Assembly: GCF_900115265.1 (NCBI RefSeq)
Contig: NZ_FOVU01000022.1
Location: forward strand, 9,638-53,869
Origin: Bradyrhizobium sp. Ghvi
GTDB taxonomy: Bacteria > Pseudomonadota > Alphaproteobacteria > Rhizobiales > Xanthobacteraceae
Reading direction: 5' to 3'
Length of the DNA: 44,232 nt
The notes under the pieces are model-generated. The model ran no database searches. It saw only the letters and a program-made list of their open reading frames with translations, and was not told the origin of the DNA. The position numbers and the translations under genes are program-made. This document shows, piece after piece, positions 35,970 to 44,090 of the stretch (the stretch's first letter is position 1; each line of letters begins with the position of its first letter).

Positions 35970-37085
35970 TCAGCCGCCCTCCGCATGGCGAATGCAGGTG
36001 CCGTCGGCTCCGAAGATGTGGAGGTGGCGCGGCTCCAGTGCGAACGGGATGACCTCGCCTGGCCGCGCTGCGATCCGGTTCGGCGTCACGGCAATCAGGA
36101 GCTTGCCGGCGCACTCCCCGGCGATGTGCGACTGATCACCGAGCCACTGATTGGACACGACGCGCACGCGTATGTCGCCCGTTCCGACCGCGACCTTCTG
36201 CGGGCGGATACCGACCCGGACCCGCTTGCCAGGCTCGAGTGCAAGCCGGGCGGCCCGACTGAGCGTATCGCCCGGGATATGGAATACGATATCGGCGCCG
36301 GCCGACAGGCGGAAGCCACCATCGCCGACTGCGACTTCCGTCTCCAGCACGTTCATCGGCGGCTCCCCGATGAAGCTTGCGACGAACAGATTGGCCGGGC
36401 GGTTCTTCAATTCCTTCTCGCTTGCGAACTGCTGAAGGACGCCTTCCTCCATGACGGCGATGCGATCGGCGAGTGCGCTGGCCTCGGTCTGGTCATGAGT
36501 GACGAAGATCGCCGTCATGCCGCGCTCTGCCAAGAGGCTCTTGATCCGCCCGCGTAGCACCGCGCGAAGCTGCGGCTCGAGCTGTCCCATCGGTTCATCG
36601 AGCAGATAGAGGTCGGCATCGCGCACCAGGGCGCGTGCCAGCGAGACGCGCTGCTGCTGCCCGCCGGAGATCGCGCGCGGAAAGCTGTCCAGGATGTCCT
36701 CGATCTCGATCAGTCGAGCGATCGCTTCGACTCGGCGCGATATTTCGCTGCGCGAGAACTGCTGGGCTTTCAGCGCAAAGGCGACGTTCTCACGCACCGT
36801 CAGCGGCGGATAGAGCGAATAGCCTTCGAAGGCCATCGCCACTTTTCGCTTCGCCGGCGGCAGCTCGTCGATCCGCCGCTGCGACAGCGCGATCTCGCCC
36901 GACGTCACGCTCTCGAAGCCCGCGATCATCCGCAGGGTCGAGGTCTTGCCGCAACCCGAGGAGCCCAGCAACCCGACGATCTCGCCCTTCGTCACCGCCA
37001 TGTCGAGCGCGCGGACCGCATGTACGGGCGGCTTGCCGCGGCTGCGATAGACCTTGTCGACATTCCGGATTTCGAGCATTGCCAT
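35970..37085 (-). CDS. Maltose-type ABC transporter, ATPase B (canonical)
   Basis: A 371-residue ATPase of the MalK/UgpC (CUT1) class. Walker A LLGSSGCGKTST near 40, signature ISGGQQQR near 138, Walker B LYLLDEP near 158, switch His in VTHDQTEA near 190, then a TOBE-type regulatory domain. The catalytic Glu and switch His are intact, in contrast to the partner at 37101. A pair of different ATPases is also known in the rhizobial glycerol transporter (GlpS/GlpT). The gene is followed directly by the kinase gene. Confidence 0.92.
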   Translation of the reverse strand: MAMLEIRNVDKVYRSRGKPPVHAVRALDMAVTKGEIVGLLGSSGCGKTSTLRMIAGFESVTSGEIALSQRRIDELPPAKRKVAMAFEGYSLYPPLTVRENVAFALKAQQFSRSEISRRVEAIARLIEIEDILDSFPRAISGGQQQRVSLARALVRDADLYLLDEPMGQLEPQLRAVLRGRIKSLLAERGMTAIFVTHDQTEASALADRIAVMEEGVLQQFASEKELKNRPANLFVASFIGEPPMNVLETEVAVGDGGFRLSAGADIVFHIPGDTLSRAARLALEPGKRVRVGIRPQKVAVGTGDIRVRVVSNQWLGDQSHIAGECAGKLLIAVTPNRIAARPGEVIPFALEPRHLHIFGADGTCIRHAEGG

Positions 37086-37100
37086 GATCGTCCGCTCCCC

Positions 37101-38207
37101 TCACGCGGCCTGCCGCCGTTGTTGCGGCCCAATACGCAATCCGGTCGCGCGATCGAACAGAAGCGCCGCATCCGGCGCAAAGCGGACGAAGACACTATCT
37201 TCCGCGCTGCCGACCATCGCGTCAGGTGGCAAAGCGGCGAGCCATTCGGTGCCGTCGGCAAAACGCAACAGCAACACGGCCCGTTCATGCATCGGCGTGA
37301 TCGCAACGATCCGCGCCGGAATCGCGCCTTCGCCGAAGTCCCGGGCGATGACGAGATCGTCGGGGCGAACGCCGAGCCAGCACACGCCATGATCGACCGG
37401 TGTCCGCTCGTCGGACTCCAGCAGGACACGCGTCCCGGCGATCTCGGCGCATAGCGCGCCCTGTACGGCTTGCGGCGTCACCTCGGCGAGGTTGATGCTG
37501 GGATCGCCGAACAGGCGCGCCACCGCAACCGAGGCCGGCCTGGCATAGATCTCTTCCGGACGCCCGACCTGGACGAGCCGGCCGTTGATCAGGACCGCAA
37601 TGCGGTCGGCGATCGCCATCGCCTCGCGATAGTCCTGGGTGACGTAGAGCACCGCGGCCGAGCTCCGGCGCAACAGGCTCGGCAGCTCCAGCCGCATCTC
37701 GTAGCGCAGCTTGGCGTCGACGTTGCGCAAGGGATCGTCAAGCAGCAGCACTTCCGGATTACCGATCAGCGCGCGCGCAAGCGCAGTGCGCTGCTTCTGT
37801 CCGTTCGACAATTCGCGGGGCATATGGCCGAGCACGTGCTCTATCTTCAGAAGCCGGCTAATCGAGGTGACCCTCGAGGCGACCTCACCACTCCCGACCT
37901 TCGCCCGAAGGCCGCTCGCGATATTCTCCTGCGCGCTCATATGCGGGAAGAGCGCGAAGTTCTGGAACGCCATGCCGACGCCGCGCTGCTCCGGCGGCGC
38001 GCCGACGATCGAGCGTCCGCCAACCAGGATATCTCCGTCATCGGGTTCGAACATGCCCGCGATCATGCGAAGCAGCACGGTCTTGCCGCCGCCCGAGGGC
38101 CCAAACACCGCGACGATCTCGCCGGGTTCGACGACGAGCGACAGACCATCGGCGCAATGGACCGCGCCGAATGCCTTACCGACCGAATCGAGTTCGAGGC
38201 GCGCCAT
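37101..38207 (-). CDS. Maltose-type ABC transporter, ATPase A (degenerate site)
   Basis: A 368-residue CUT1 ATPase. Walker A VFGPSGGGKTVL near 37 is intact. The Walker B reads LLLDDP (Asp where Glu is catalytic), the switch reads VTQDYREA (Gln for His) and the signature reads LSNGQKQR (Asn for the first Gly). A TOBE-type domain follows. With ATPase B it would make a heterodimer with one impaired and one more normal nucleotide site. It lies between permease 2 (3 bases upstream) and ATPase B (15 bases downstream). Confidence 0.92.
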   Translation of the reverse strand: MARLELDSVGKAFGAVHCADGLSLVVEPGEIVAVFGPSGGGKTVLLRMIAGMFEPDDGDILVGGRSIVGAPPEQRGVGMAFQNFALFPHMSAQENIASGLRAKVGSGEVASRVTSISRLLKIEHVLGHMPRELSNGQKQRTALARALIGNPEVLLLDDPLRNVDAKLRYEMRLELPSLLRRSSAAVLYVTQDYREAMAIADRIAVLINGRLVQVGRPEEIYARPASVAVARLFGDPSINLAEVTPQAVQGALCAEIAGTRVLLESDERTPVDHGVCWLGVRPDDLVIARDFGEGAIPARIVAITPMHERAVLLLRFADGTEWLAALPPDAMVGSAEDSVFVRFAPDAALLFDRATGLRIGPQQRRQAA

Positions 38208-38210
38208 CTG

Positions 38211-39068
38211 TCAGCCTTTCACCGCGCCAAGCGAGAGCCCCTCGACCAGATAGCGCTGCGCATAGAGCGCAAGCAGCAGCGTCGGCGTCACCGAGAGCAC
38301 GATCGCGGCCGCGATCTGGCCGTACTGAATGCCGGATGCCGTGACGAAGGCCAGCGCACCTACCGTCACCGGCTGCTTATCGGCAGACGCCAGGATCAGC
38401 GCGAAAACAAAATTGTTCCAGCAGAAGATGAAGGACAGCAGACCGGCAGCCGCGATACCGGGCCCGGCGAGCGGCACCGCAATGCGCGTAAAAGCCTCAC
38501 GCCAGGTGTGGCCGGCGAGACGATAGGCGTGCTCAATGTCCGGACTGATGTCCTCGAAATAACCGCGCACGATCCACAGGATCAAGGGAAGCGCGATGAG
38601 CTGATAGACCCACACGATGCCGAAATAGGTGTCATTGAGGCCAAGCTCCTGATAATAGAGCGACAGCGGCAGCAGCACGAGCAGAGGCGGCGCGAATCGG
38701 AACGACAGCAGCGTGAAAGCGATGCTCTCGCCTAGGCGGAACTTGAACCGCGCGAAGGCATAGGCCGCCGGCACACCGAGCAGCAAGGCCAGCAACACTG
38801 CCGCGCTCGACAGCACAAAACTGTTCATCAGGTTGCGCATGAAGGAAATCTCAAGATTGCCGGCAGCGGTCCGGAGCTGGCCCGAGATCAGCGCCTCATA
38901 GTTGGCAAGCGTCGGCTCGAACAGAATATGCGGTGGAATTCGCAGGATTTGCTCGTTGGTCTGGAACGACATCAGCAATATCCAGACGATCGGGAACATG
39001 AAGAACACCAGCACAAGCGCCAGCGCGACACCGCGGAAGATTCGACCTGCGAGACTGGAGTGATCCAT
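38211..39068 (-). CDS. Maltose-type ABC transporter, permease 2 (MalG-like)
   Basis: A 285-residue inner-membrane permease with about six membrane segments. The ATPase-contact EAA loop reads HAYRLAGHTWREAFTRIAVP near 190. Short N-terminus and MalG-like end (RYLVEGLSLGAVKG). ATG 39068 follows GGGAGG; a longer frame from 39098 overlaps permease 1 and lacks a site. Confidence 0.92.
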   Translation of the reverse strand: MDHSSLAGRIFRGVALALVLVFFMFPIVWILLMSFQTNEQILRIPPHILFEPTLANYEALISGQLRTAAGNLEISFMRNLMNSFVLSSAAVLLALLLGVPAAYAFARFKFRLGESIAFTLLSFRFAPPLLVLLPLSLYYQELGLNDTYFGIVWVYQLIALPLILWIVRGYFEDISPDIEHAYRLAGHTWREAFTRIAVPLAGPGIAAAGLLSFIFCWNNFVFALILASADKQPVTVGALAFVTASGIQYGQIAAAIVLSVTPTLLLALYAQRYLVEGLSLGAVKG

Positions 39069-39084
39069 CACCGCCTCCCGCGCT

Positions 39085-40017
39085 CTACGCATGACCATGG
39101 GCGCGTGCGCGCAGCCGCAACCAGTTCTTGATGAAGATGTTCGAGAGAATGTTGGTGATCAGCCACAGGATCATCAGCAGCGCGGCCGAGCGCCCGACGT
39201 TGGTGTACTGGAAGAATTCGAGATAGGCCTGAACCTGAAAGACCATCAGCCGGTCGCCGGGCCCGCCCTGGGTCATGGCGTAGATGATGTCGAATTGCTG
39301 GATAGAATCGAGCAGACGGAACAGCGAGGCAGTGATGATATAGGGCGCGAGCATCGGCAGCGTAATGCGGAAAAACACAAAGCTCGTCGGCACGCCGTCG
39401 AGCGCGGCCGCCTCGAACGGCTGGCGCGGCAGCGAGCGCAAGCCCGCCAGCAGCAGGATCATGATGAAGGGCGTGTAGACCCAAACATCGACCAGGACCA
39501 CCGTGAATAGCGCAGTCGACGGATCGGACGCCCATTTGAAGTCATGCACGCCGAACAGGCCGATCAAATAGGACAGAATGCCGAATCCCGGATTGGTCAT
39601 CAGCTTCCACATGAGCGCGGCAATGGCGGGCGCCGTCATCAGCGGCAGCAGGAGCACGATCGACACCGCATTGTGGAACCGTGTCGGCCGCCGCAAGAGC
39701 AACGCGATCCCAAGGCCGAGCAAGAGCTCGAGCACTACCGTCGAAGCGGTATAGACGAGCGAAATGCGCAGCGTGTTCCAGAAGGCCGGGTCGGAGAGGA
39801 AGTCGATGTAATTGTCGACCCCTATGAAGCCGCGCAGATAAGGCAGGTTCAGCCGATAGCGCTGGAGCGAATAGACCGCCGCCGTCACGAAGGGCACCAG
39901 GATGGCGATGCACACGAGCAGCGCCGGCAGGCTCAGCAGATATGGCAGCATGCGTCCGCGCAATCTCGTGGTGCGACGTGGGAGCGCGGAAGACTGAAGG
40001 AGTTGAACCATGCTCAT
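39085..40017 (-). CDS. Maltose-type ABC transporter, permease 1 (MalF-like)
   Basis: A 310-residue permease with six predicted membrane segments. EAA loop PFEAAALDGVPTSFVFFRIT near 200. It partners permease 2 to form the channel. The start may be ATG 40017 or ATG 40011, two codons later. Confidence 0.92.
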   Translation of the reverse strand: MSMVQLLQSSALPRRTTRLRGRMLPYLLSLPALLVCIAILVPFVTAAVYSLQRYRLNLPYLRGFIGVDNYIDFLSDPAFWNTLRISLVYTASTVVLELLLGLGIALLLRRPTRFHNAVSIVLLLPLMTAPAIAALMWKLMTNPGFGILSYLIGLFGVHDFKWASDPSTALFTVVLVDVWVYTPFIMILLLAGLRSLPRQPFEAAALDGVPTSFVFFRITLPMLAPYIITASLFRLLDSIQQFDIIYAMTQGGPGDRLMVFQVQAYLEFFQYTNVGRSAALLMILWLITNILSNIFIKNWLRLRARAHGHA

Positions 40018-40048
40018 GATGATACGGAATCACATCGTTCCTGCAACA

Positions 40049-40086
40049 CCGCCGGCCCGGATCGGGTAGTTGCTCCGAACCGGCGG
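40049..40086 (-). other. Inverted repeat after module 3 binding-protein gene
   Basis: CCGCCGG (40049-40055) and CCGGCGG (40080-40086) can pair, with a further inner CGG/CCG, in the 138-base gap after the binding-protein gene. It is the third such structure after a binding-protein gene in this window. Confidence 0.45.
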
Positions 40087-40155
40087 GTCGTCGTGGCGCG
40101 GAGGAATAAGGGCACCACGAAAGGCGTCGACCAAGTCTCTTTCAACTAAGACCTT

Positions 40156-41595
40156 TCACCCAAGTCCGGCTTGTTTCAGCTGTCGATTGATGCTGTCGGC
40201 GAGCTTGTCGAGACCTTCATCGACACTGATTTCCTTGGCCACCATCTTCTGCAGGGACGCGGCCCATTCTGTCGTCAGGTCGAAGAACAACGGCTGCGCC
40301 GTGAAGTAGATCTTCGCACCTGGAGACGAGACGTCGAATTGCTCGAGATATCCGGGATAGGATTTCGCGATCCTGTCGCGGAACTCCTGGTCCTTCCATA
40401 CCGAGGCGCGCACCGGGTTGACGAAATCCATCTTTCTGGCGCCGAACAGGTCGTGCTCGGTCGATGCCGCCCATTGCATGAATAGCCACCCGGCGTCCTT
40501 CTGCTTGGAGAAGCTGGAAAGAGCCAGCGACCAGATCCAGACATTCGGGGTCGGCGCCTTCGCTGCCGGGTTCGCGGCGAAGGGCGCGTAGCCGAGATGA
40601 CCTTTCTCCTTGTTGTCGCCGCCGTTCATGAAGTAGCCGAGGATGTCAGCGTCGAAGATCATGCCCGAGGCACCGGCGCCGAGATCGGTGCCGACCTGGT
40701 ACCAGGTGTAGGTCGACCAATTCTTCGGGCCCGAGGTTTGGATCATCTTGACCCATTTCTCATGAAAATCCTTTGAGGCCTTGGTGTTCATCGCGGCCTT
40801 CAGCTTGCCGCCTTCCATCACGAAGTCCTTCTGGCCAAAGTTCGAATAGGCCGAGAGGAATCCAGGATGGATGGTCGCCCAGGACCGCGAGCCGCGTACG
40901 CCTATGCCGTAAGGCCCACCCGCGTCCTTGGTGATCTTCGCGGCGACATCGAGCATCTCATCGAGGTTCTTCGGCGGCTTGACGCCGACCTTGTCGAAGA
41001 TGTCGCGATTATAGGTGATGTTGTTGAGTTCGTAGCCCCAGGGAATGCACCACTGCTTGGCTTTGCCTGAGCCGAGTTCAGACCCCGCAACGCCGTCCCA
41101 TGCGGTCGATGCGCGCAAATTCGGCAACACGTCGTCCCAAGCAAAGGCCGGATTGGTCTTGGCAGGATCTTTGATGTACGCATTGAGATCCTCGATCCAA
41201 CCGGCCGGACCGTAGGTCCAGGTCATGTAGGCCCCGGTCATGAAGGCATCGTACTGGTCCGATTTCGACGACAACGCGGCCGTCACCTTGTCGAAATACA
41301 CATCCTCCGGGAAAATGTCATAGGTGACGTTCATTCCCGTCAGATTCTTGAAGGCATCAAGGTCTGCGATCATCGCATCGACGTAAGGATGCTTGTTTAG
41401 CAACAGCTTGATGGTCTTGCCGCTATGGGCCTTCCAGTTGAAGTCCGCGGCCATCGCCCGCGACATGGCGGAGGCGAAGGCTGCGTTGGCGGCGACGCCG
41501 GCGATGCCGAGCTTGGCGGCTCCGTCGAGCAGATCACGCCGGCTGATGCGTTTGGCGGCGTAGGAATCGAACAGGTTCTTCTCGCGATCGTGCAT
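40156..41595 (-). CDS. Maltose-type ABC transporter, substrate-binding protein
   Basis: A 479-residue extracellular solute-binding protein, family 1. The N-terminus has a twin-arginine motif (AKRISRRDLLDG) followed by a hydrophobic Ala-rich stretch ending at AMA-ADF, so Tat export of a folded protein is likely. KTIKLLLNKHPYVDAM opens the mature fold; WCIPWGYELNNITYNRDIFD and MIFDADILGYFMNGGDN are typical binding-protein core segments. The ligand is presumably the polyol used by the EryA-like kinase. The gene starts 26 bases after the regulator stop. Confidence 0.92.
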   Translation of the reverse strand: MHDREKNLFDSYAAKRISRRDLLDGAAKLGIAGVAANAAFASAMSRAMAADFNWKAHSGKTIKLLLNKHPYVDAMIADLDAFKNLTGMNVTYDIFPEDVYFDKVTAALSSKSDQYDAFMTGAYMTWTYGPAGWIEDLNAYIKDPAKTNPAFAWDDVLPNLRASTAWDGVAGSELGSGKAKQWCIPWGYELNNITYNRDIFDKVGVKPPKNLDEMLDVAAKITKDAGGPYGIGVRGSRSWATIHPGFLSAYSNFGQKDFVMEGGKLKAAMNTKASKDFHEKWVKMIQTSGPKNWSTYTWYQVGTDLGAGASGMIFDADILGYFMNGGDNKEKGHLGYAPFAANPAAKAPTPNVWIWSLALSSFSKQKDAGWLFMQWAASTEHDLFGARKMDFVNPVRASVWKDQEFRDRIAKSYPGYLEQFDVSSPGAKIYFTAQPLFFDLTTEWAASLQKMVAKEISVDEGLDKLADSINRQLKQAGLG

Positions 41596-41621
41596 TGTAA
41601 CCTCCCATAGTTGCGCGTTTA

Positions 41622-42629
41622 CTATCCCTTCCGACCCTTGTTCTTGGTTTTGCCGGATGTTGCCTCCGGTTTGTCGGTAGCGAGTGCCTGCGCGGTGGCT
41701 TCATCGATGATGAGTCCGTGCAGCAGGCGGCTGCGCAGCACGGCACGCAGGGCCGTGACCTTGGCTAATCCGCCACCAATGGCGACAATGCGGTGTTTCC
41801 TCAAATCGGCCGCCTGCATCGAGGTGGCGCGCGCCGAGAGGTCGATGTCGAGCATCTCGCCGTCTGCATTGAAGAAGTGTCCGAGCAGATCGGCGCAGGC
41901 GCCGGCGCGCTTCAGTTCGACCACTTCGTCCGGCTTGATCATGCCGCTCGACACCAGAAAGCCCTCGGCGTGGATCTGGCCGATGCCGACGAACAGTAGC
42001 GAGGCCTTGCGTGCGAGCGCGAAGACCTCCGCAATGCCGAATTGCTGCATCAGCACCGCACGGTCGGCGGCGGAATTGGCAAACACCGGAACCGGCAGAA
42101 GATAGGCCTCAGCGCCGGTTCTCTCGGCGAGACGATGAATGACGTCGAAGGGATTGGCGGCGAATTTCCGCGTCAGCCCGCCCAGCAGCGATACGAACTG
42201 CACGCCACGCGCCGGGGTCTGGGGTAGCTGTTCGACGACGGCCGCAAGCGTCCGGCCATGGCCGACACCGATCACCTTGTGCTCGCCGCGCTCGAGACTC
42301 TGCCGCAGGAAGCTCGCGCCCTCGAGTGCCAGCGCCTTCAGCGGCAGTTCCCCCTCGCCGAGGTCGGGTGCCACGCGGCAGAACGAGAGTCCGTAGCGTT
42401 CGGTGAGAGCGTTCTCCAGTGCTACGCATTCGGCGACCGGCCCCTCCACGAAGACGCGGATCATGCCCTCGCGGCTCGCTCGCGCGATCAGCCGGTGTGC
42501 CTTCGTGCTTTGGATATTGAGGCGGTCGGCGACCTCCGACTGGGTCAGGCCGGCGGCGAAATAGAGCCATGCCGCGCGCGTCGCGAGCGAAGCTTCGCCA
42601 TCGATCGCCGCCGGCCTGTCGGGTTGCAT
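41622..42629 (-). CDS. EryD-like SorC/DeoR-family regulator
   Basis: A 335-residue SorC-family regulator closely resembling EryD. N-terminal HTH ATRAAWLYFAAGLTQSEVAD then STKAHRLIARASREG (about 15-55), and a C-terminal sugar-phosphate-binding domain (GVGHGRTLAAVVEQLP near 125, FVSLLGGLTRKFAANPFDVI near 150). The long upstream frame is rejected because EryD-like proteins begin at about this ATG. It is the first gene of a ten-gene leftward operon and probably represses it until an intermediate binds; in Brucella EryD responds to erythritol. Confidence 0.9.
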   Translation of the reverse strand: MQPDRPAAIDGEASLATRAAWLYFAAGLTQSEVADRLNIQSTKAHRLIARASREGMIRVFVEGPVAECVALENALTERYGLSFCRVAPDLGEGELPLKALALEGASFLRQSLERGEHKVIGVGHGRTLAAVVEQLPQTPARGVQFVSLLGGLTRKFAANPFDVIHRLAERTGAEAYLLPVPVFANSAADRAVLMQQFGIAEVFALARKASLLFVGIGQIHAEGFLVSSGMIKPDEVVELKRAGACADLLGHFFNADGEMLDIDLSARATSMQAADLRKHRIVAIGGGLAKVTALRAVLRSRLLHGLIIDEATAQALATDKPEATSGKTKNKGRKG

Positions 42630-42815
42630 TACCACCGAGGATAAGCCCACTTGCAAAATTATTCGCGTCCTGCAAAAAATTGCAGAGGCAGCGCGGGACG
42701 TCAATCCCCCAAACGTGCTGCACCGCAATCGCGGAGCCCGACGACAGGTCTTTTCTCGGCTGCAGAACATCTCTGCGCGGCAGGTTGGAGCGTGGTCGAA
42801 AGGAGGTAACCAAGA
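42630..42815. promoter_or_regulatory. Promoter region of module 3 with TGCAA repeats
   Basis: Upstream of the EryD-like gene are TTGCAAAATTATT (42651-42663) and the perfect 5-base-arm palindrome TGCAA-AAAA-TTGCA (42671-42684). TGCAAAA occurs twice, 19 bases apart. These are the best candidate operators for the regulator. The AT-rich patch stands out from the GC-rich surroundings. The region is shared with the divergent small gene at 42816. Confidence 0.5.
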
Positions 42816-42941
42816 ATGCGGACGTTGGTGGTGCTTGCTGCTCTGCTCGGGATGATGATTTCGCTGCATGCGAAAGAGACAGATTCGCCGAGAGCAGTGC
42901 GAAGCCCCGACGCCGCCGTCAGGCAGATTGTCAGCAATTAA
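42816..42941 (+). CDS. Short exported peptide, unknown
   Basis: 41 codons (MRTLVVLAALLGMMISLHAK to VRQIVSN) behind a near-perfect AAGGAGG at 42800-42806, nine bases before ATG. The first 18 residues form a signal-peptide-like hydrophobic stretch. No family recognised. It is divergent from the EryD-like regulator and could share its control region. Confidence 0.5.
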   Translation: MRTLVVLAALLGMMISLHAKETDSPRAVRSPDAAVRQIVSN

Positions 42942-43089
42942 AGCGGCCAGCCTTTGGGCAAGCCTGCAAGAAGAAAGCCCGATGGCCGCAAGGATCGTGA
43001 GTTTTCGGCGGAGGCTATTGTGCCTGACATCTGCACCGGCTGCTGAGCGATCCATCAGCAGCCGGTCAGCGGTTTTTCGTATTCTGCTT
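42942..43089. other. Gap before rpoH fragment
   Basis: No supportable gene; a short plus-strand frame from ATG 42981 lacks a ribosome site. Confidence 0.3.
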
Positions 43090-43312
43090 CTAGTACGCGC
43101 TTGCTGAAGCAGCCTCAAGATCCGGAAGGCGTGCGCACAGCATGGTCTTGATGCGCTTCAACGCACGCTGCTCGATCTGGCGGATACCTCACGAGAAATC
43201 CCGAAGGCGTGAGCAAGATCGTCAAGCGTGCTTTGCTCTTCCGCCATGTAGCGGGCTTCAACGATAGTGCGTTCTCGCGGGGAAAGCGCATTCAGCGCCT
43301 CCGCGAGTGCGG
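43090..43312 (-). pseudogene. RpoH-type sigma factor, 3' fragment, frameshifted
   Basis: Minus-strand frame LAEALNALSPRERTIVEARY then LDDLAHAFGISRE is sigma-70 region 4 of the RpoH type. One base is missing after the ISRE codons (near 43182). In the shifted frame the protein finishes IRQIEQRALKRIKTML and ends at TAG 43092-43090. Everything before region 4 is gone; the sequence becomes unrelated near 43312. It cannot act as a sigma factor. Confidence 0.8.
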
Positions 43313-43610
43313 AGCACCGGGTACGACGACCACGGCACCGAGCGGGCGGGCCGGTTGATGGGCGTGCGAATGGCGCCCGGCGCATTTGACGGGGTCATCG
43401 TCCTCCGGACCGGTGCTCAACCGACGCCGCAAGAGGTCCCCACCGAACGACGAGGACACCGTCAAGGCCCCCATGCCCGGGTAGTTGGAGGCCCACATGC
43501 TGCCGAAGTCTCGCCAGGCCCGCGCCTCCTCGTAATAGCCCGCTCCCATCAGGGCGAGCCACGCGGGCGACCTCCGGACTGAAATCATGAAAATCGGGAC
43601 TGCGTGTCAC
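43313..43610 (-). pseudogene. Unidentified broken reading frame
   Basis: Two minus-strand frames together look like one protein: MTRSPDFHDFSPEVARVA from ATG 43610, then in another frame WLALMGAGYYEEARAWRDFG and MWASNYPGMGALTVSSSFGG. A frameshift near 43557 would join them. No family recognised. It may be a relic like its neighbours. Confidence 0.35.
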
Positions 43611-43841
43611 AGGACCTTGCCTGCAACAATCGCAGAGTTTCCACCATAACCGGCCACCCGCGTCGGCCTTGGGTCAAAATCGGCGGGTCTAGAGCGTCGC
43701 AATCCGCTTTCCGGTCTACACTCGCAGCCGACACCTAGTTGAGCTCCCACTGAGCGCCGATCGGCCAGCAACTGATGTGTGCGGTGCGCCAGAGGCAGGA
43801 GAGCCTCGTCGAAACCGGGGCAGCTGCCTGCAACTACGGAC
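43611..43841. other. Gap with second copy of the 17-base word
   Basis: No gene. TGGGTCAAAATCGGCGG at 43669-43685 repeats 415-431 in the same orientation. Confidence 0.4.
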
Positions 43842-44090
43842 TCAGCCCTGGATGTATCTTATAGTGGAAATCGGCCAATGGCCGTGATGTCCACTGATCG
43901 ATATGCGAAGCCCGTGCACGCCATCGAGCTCGATACCATTTATCGCGCCAGCCTTGCCGTCGGTCATCACAACGGTTCTGCCGAGCAACTCCTCCTCGGC
44001 GGCATGCAAATCGCGAAGTATGTTTCTGGCGCGCTCATCCCCGGTGCTCATCACCTTTTGAAAAACGGGGATAGCCGAACGCTGCGGCAT
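43842..44090 (-). CDS. Small conserved-looking protein (PRC-barrel-like pattern)
   Basis: An 82-residue protein. The C-terminal half reads LLGRTVVMTDGKAGAINGIE and LHGLRISI-like GVHGLRISISGHHGHWPIST, a pattern recalled from short rhizobial hypothetical proteins with a beta-barrel (PRC-like) look. GGAG five bases before ATG 44090 supports the start; an internal ATG (MSTGDE) is an alternative. No function can be given. It is more convincing than the overlapping plus-strand frame. Confidence 0.6.
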   Translation of the reverse strand: MPQRSAIPVFQKVMSTGDERARNILRDLHAAEEELLGRTVVMTDGKAGAINGIELDGVHGLRISISGHHGHWPISTIRYIQG

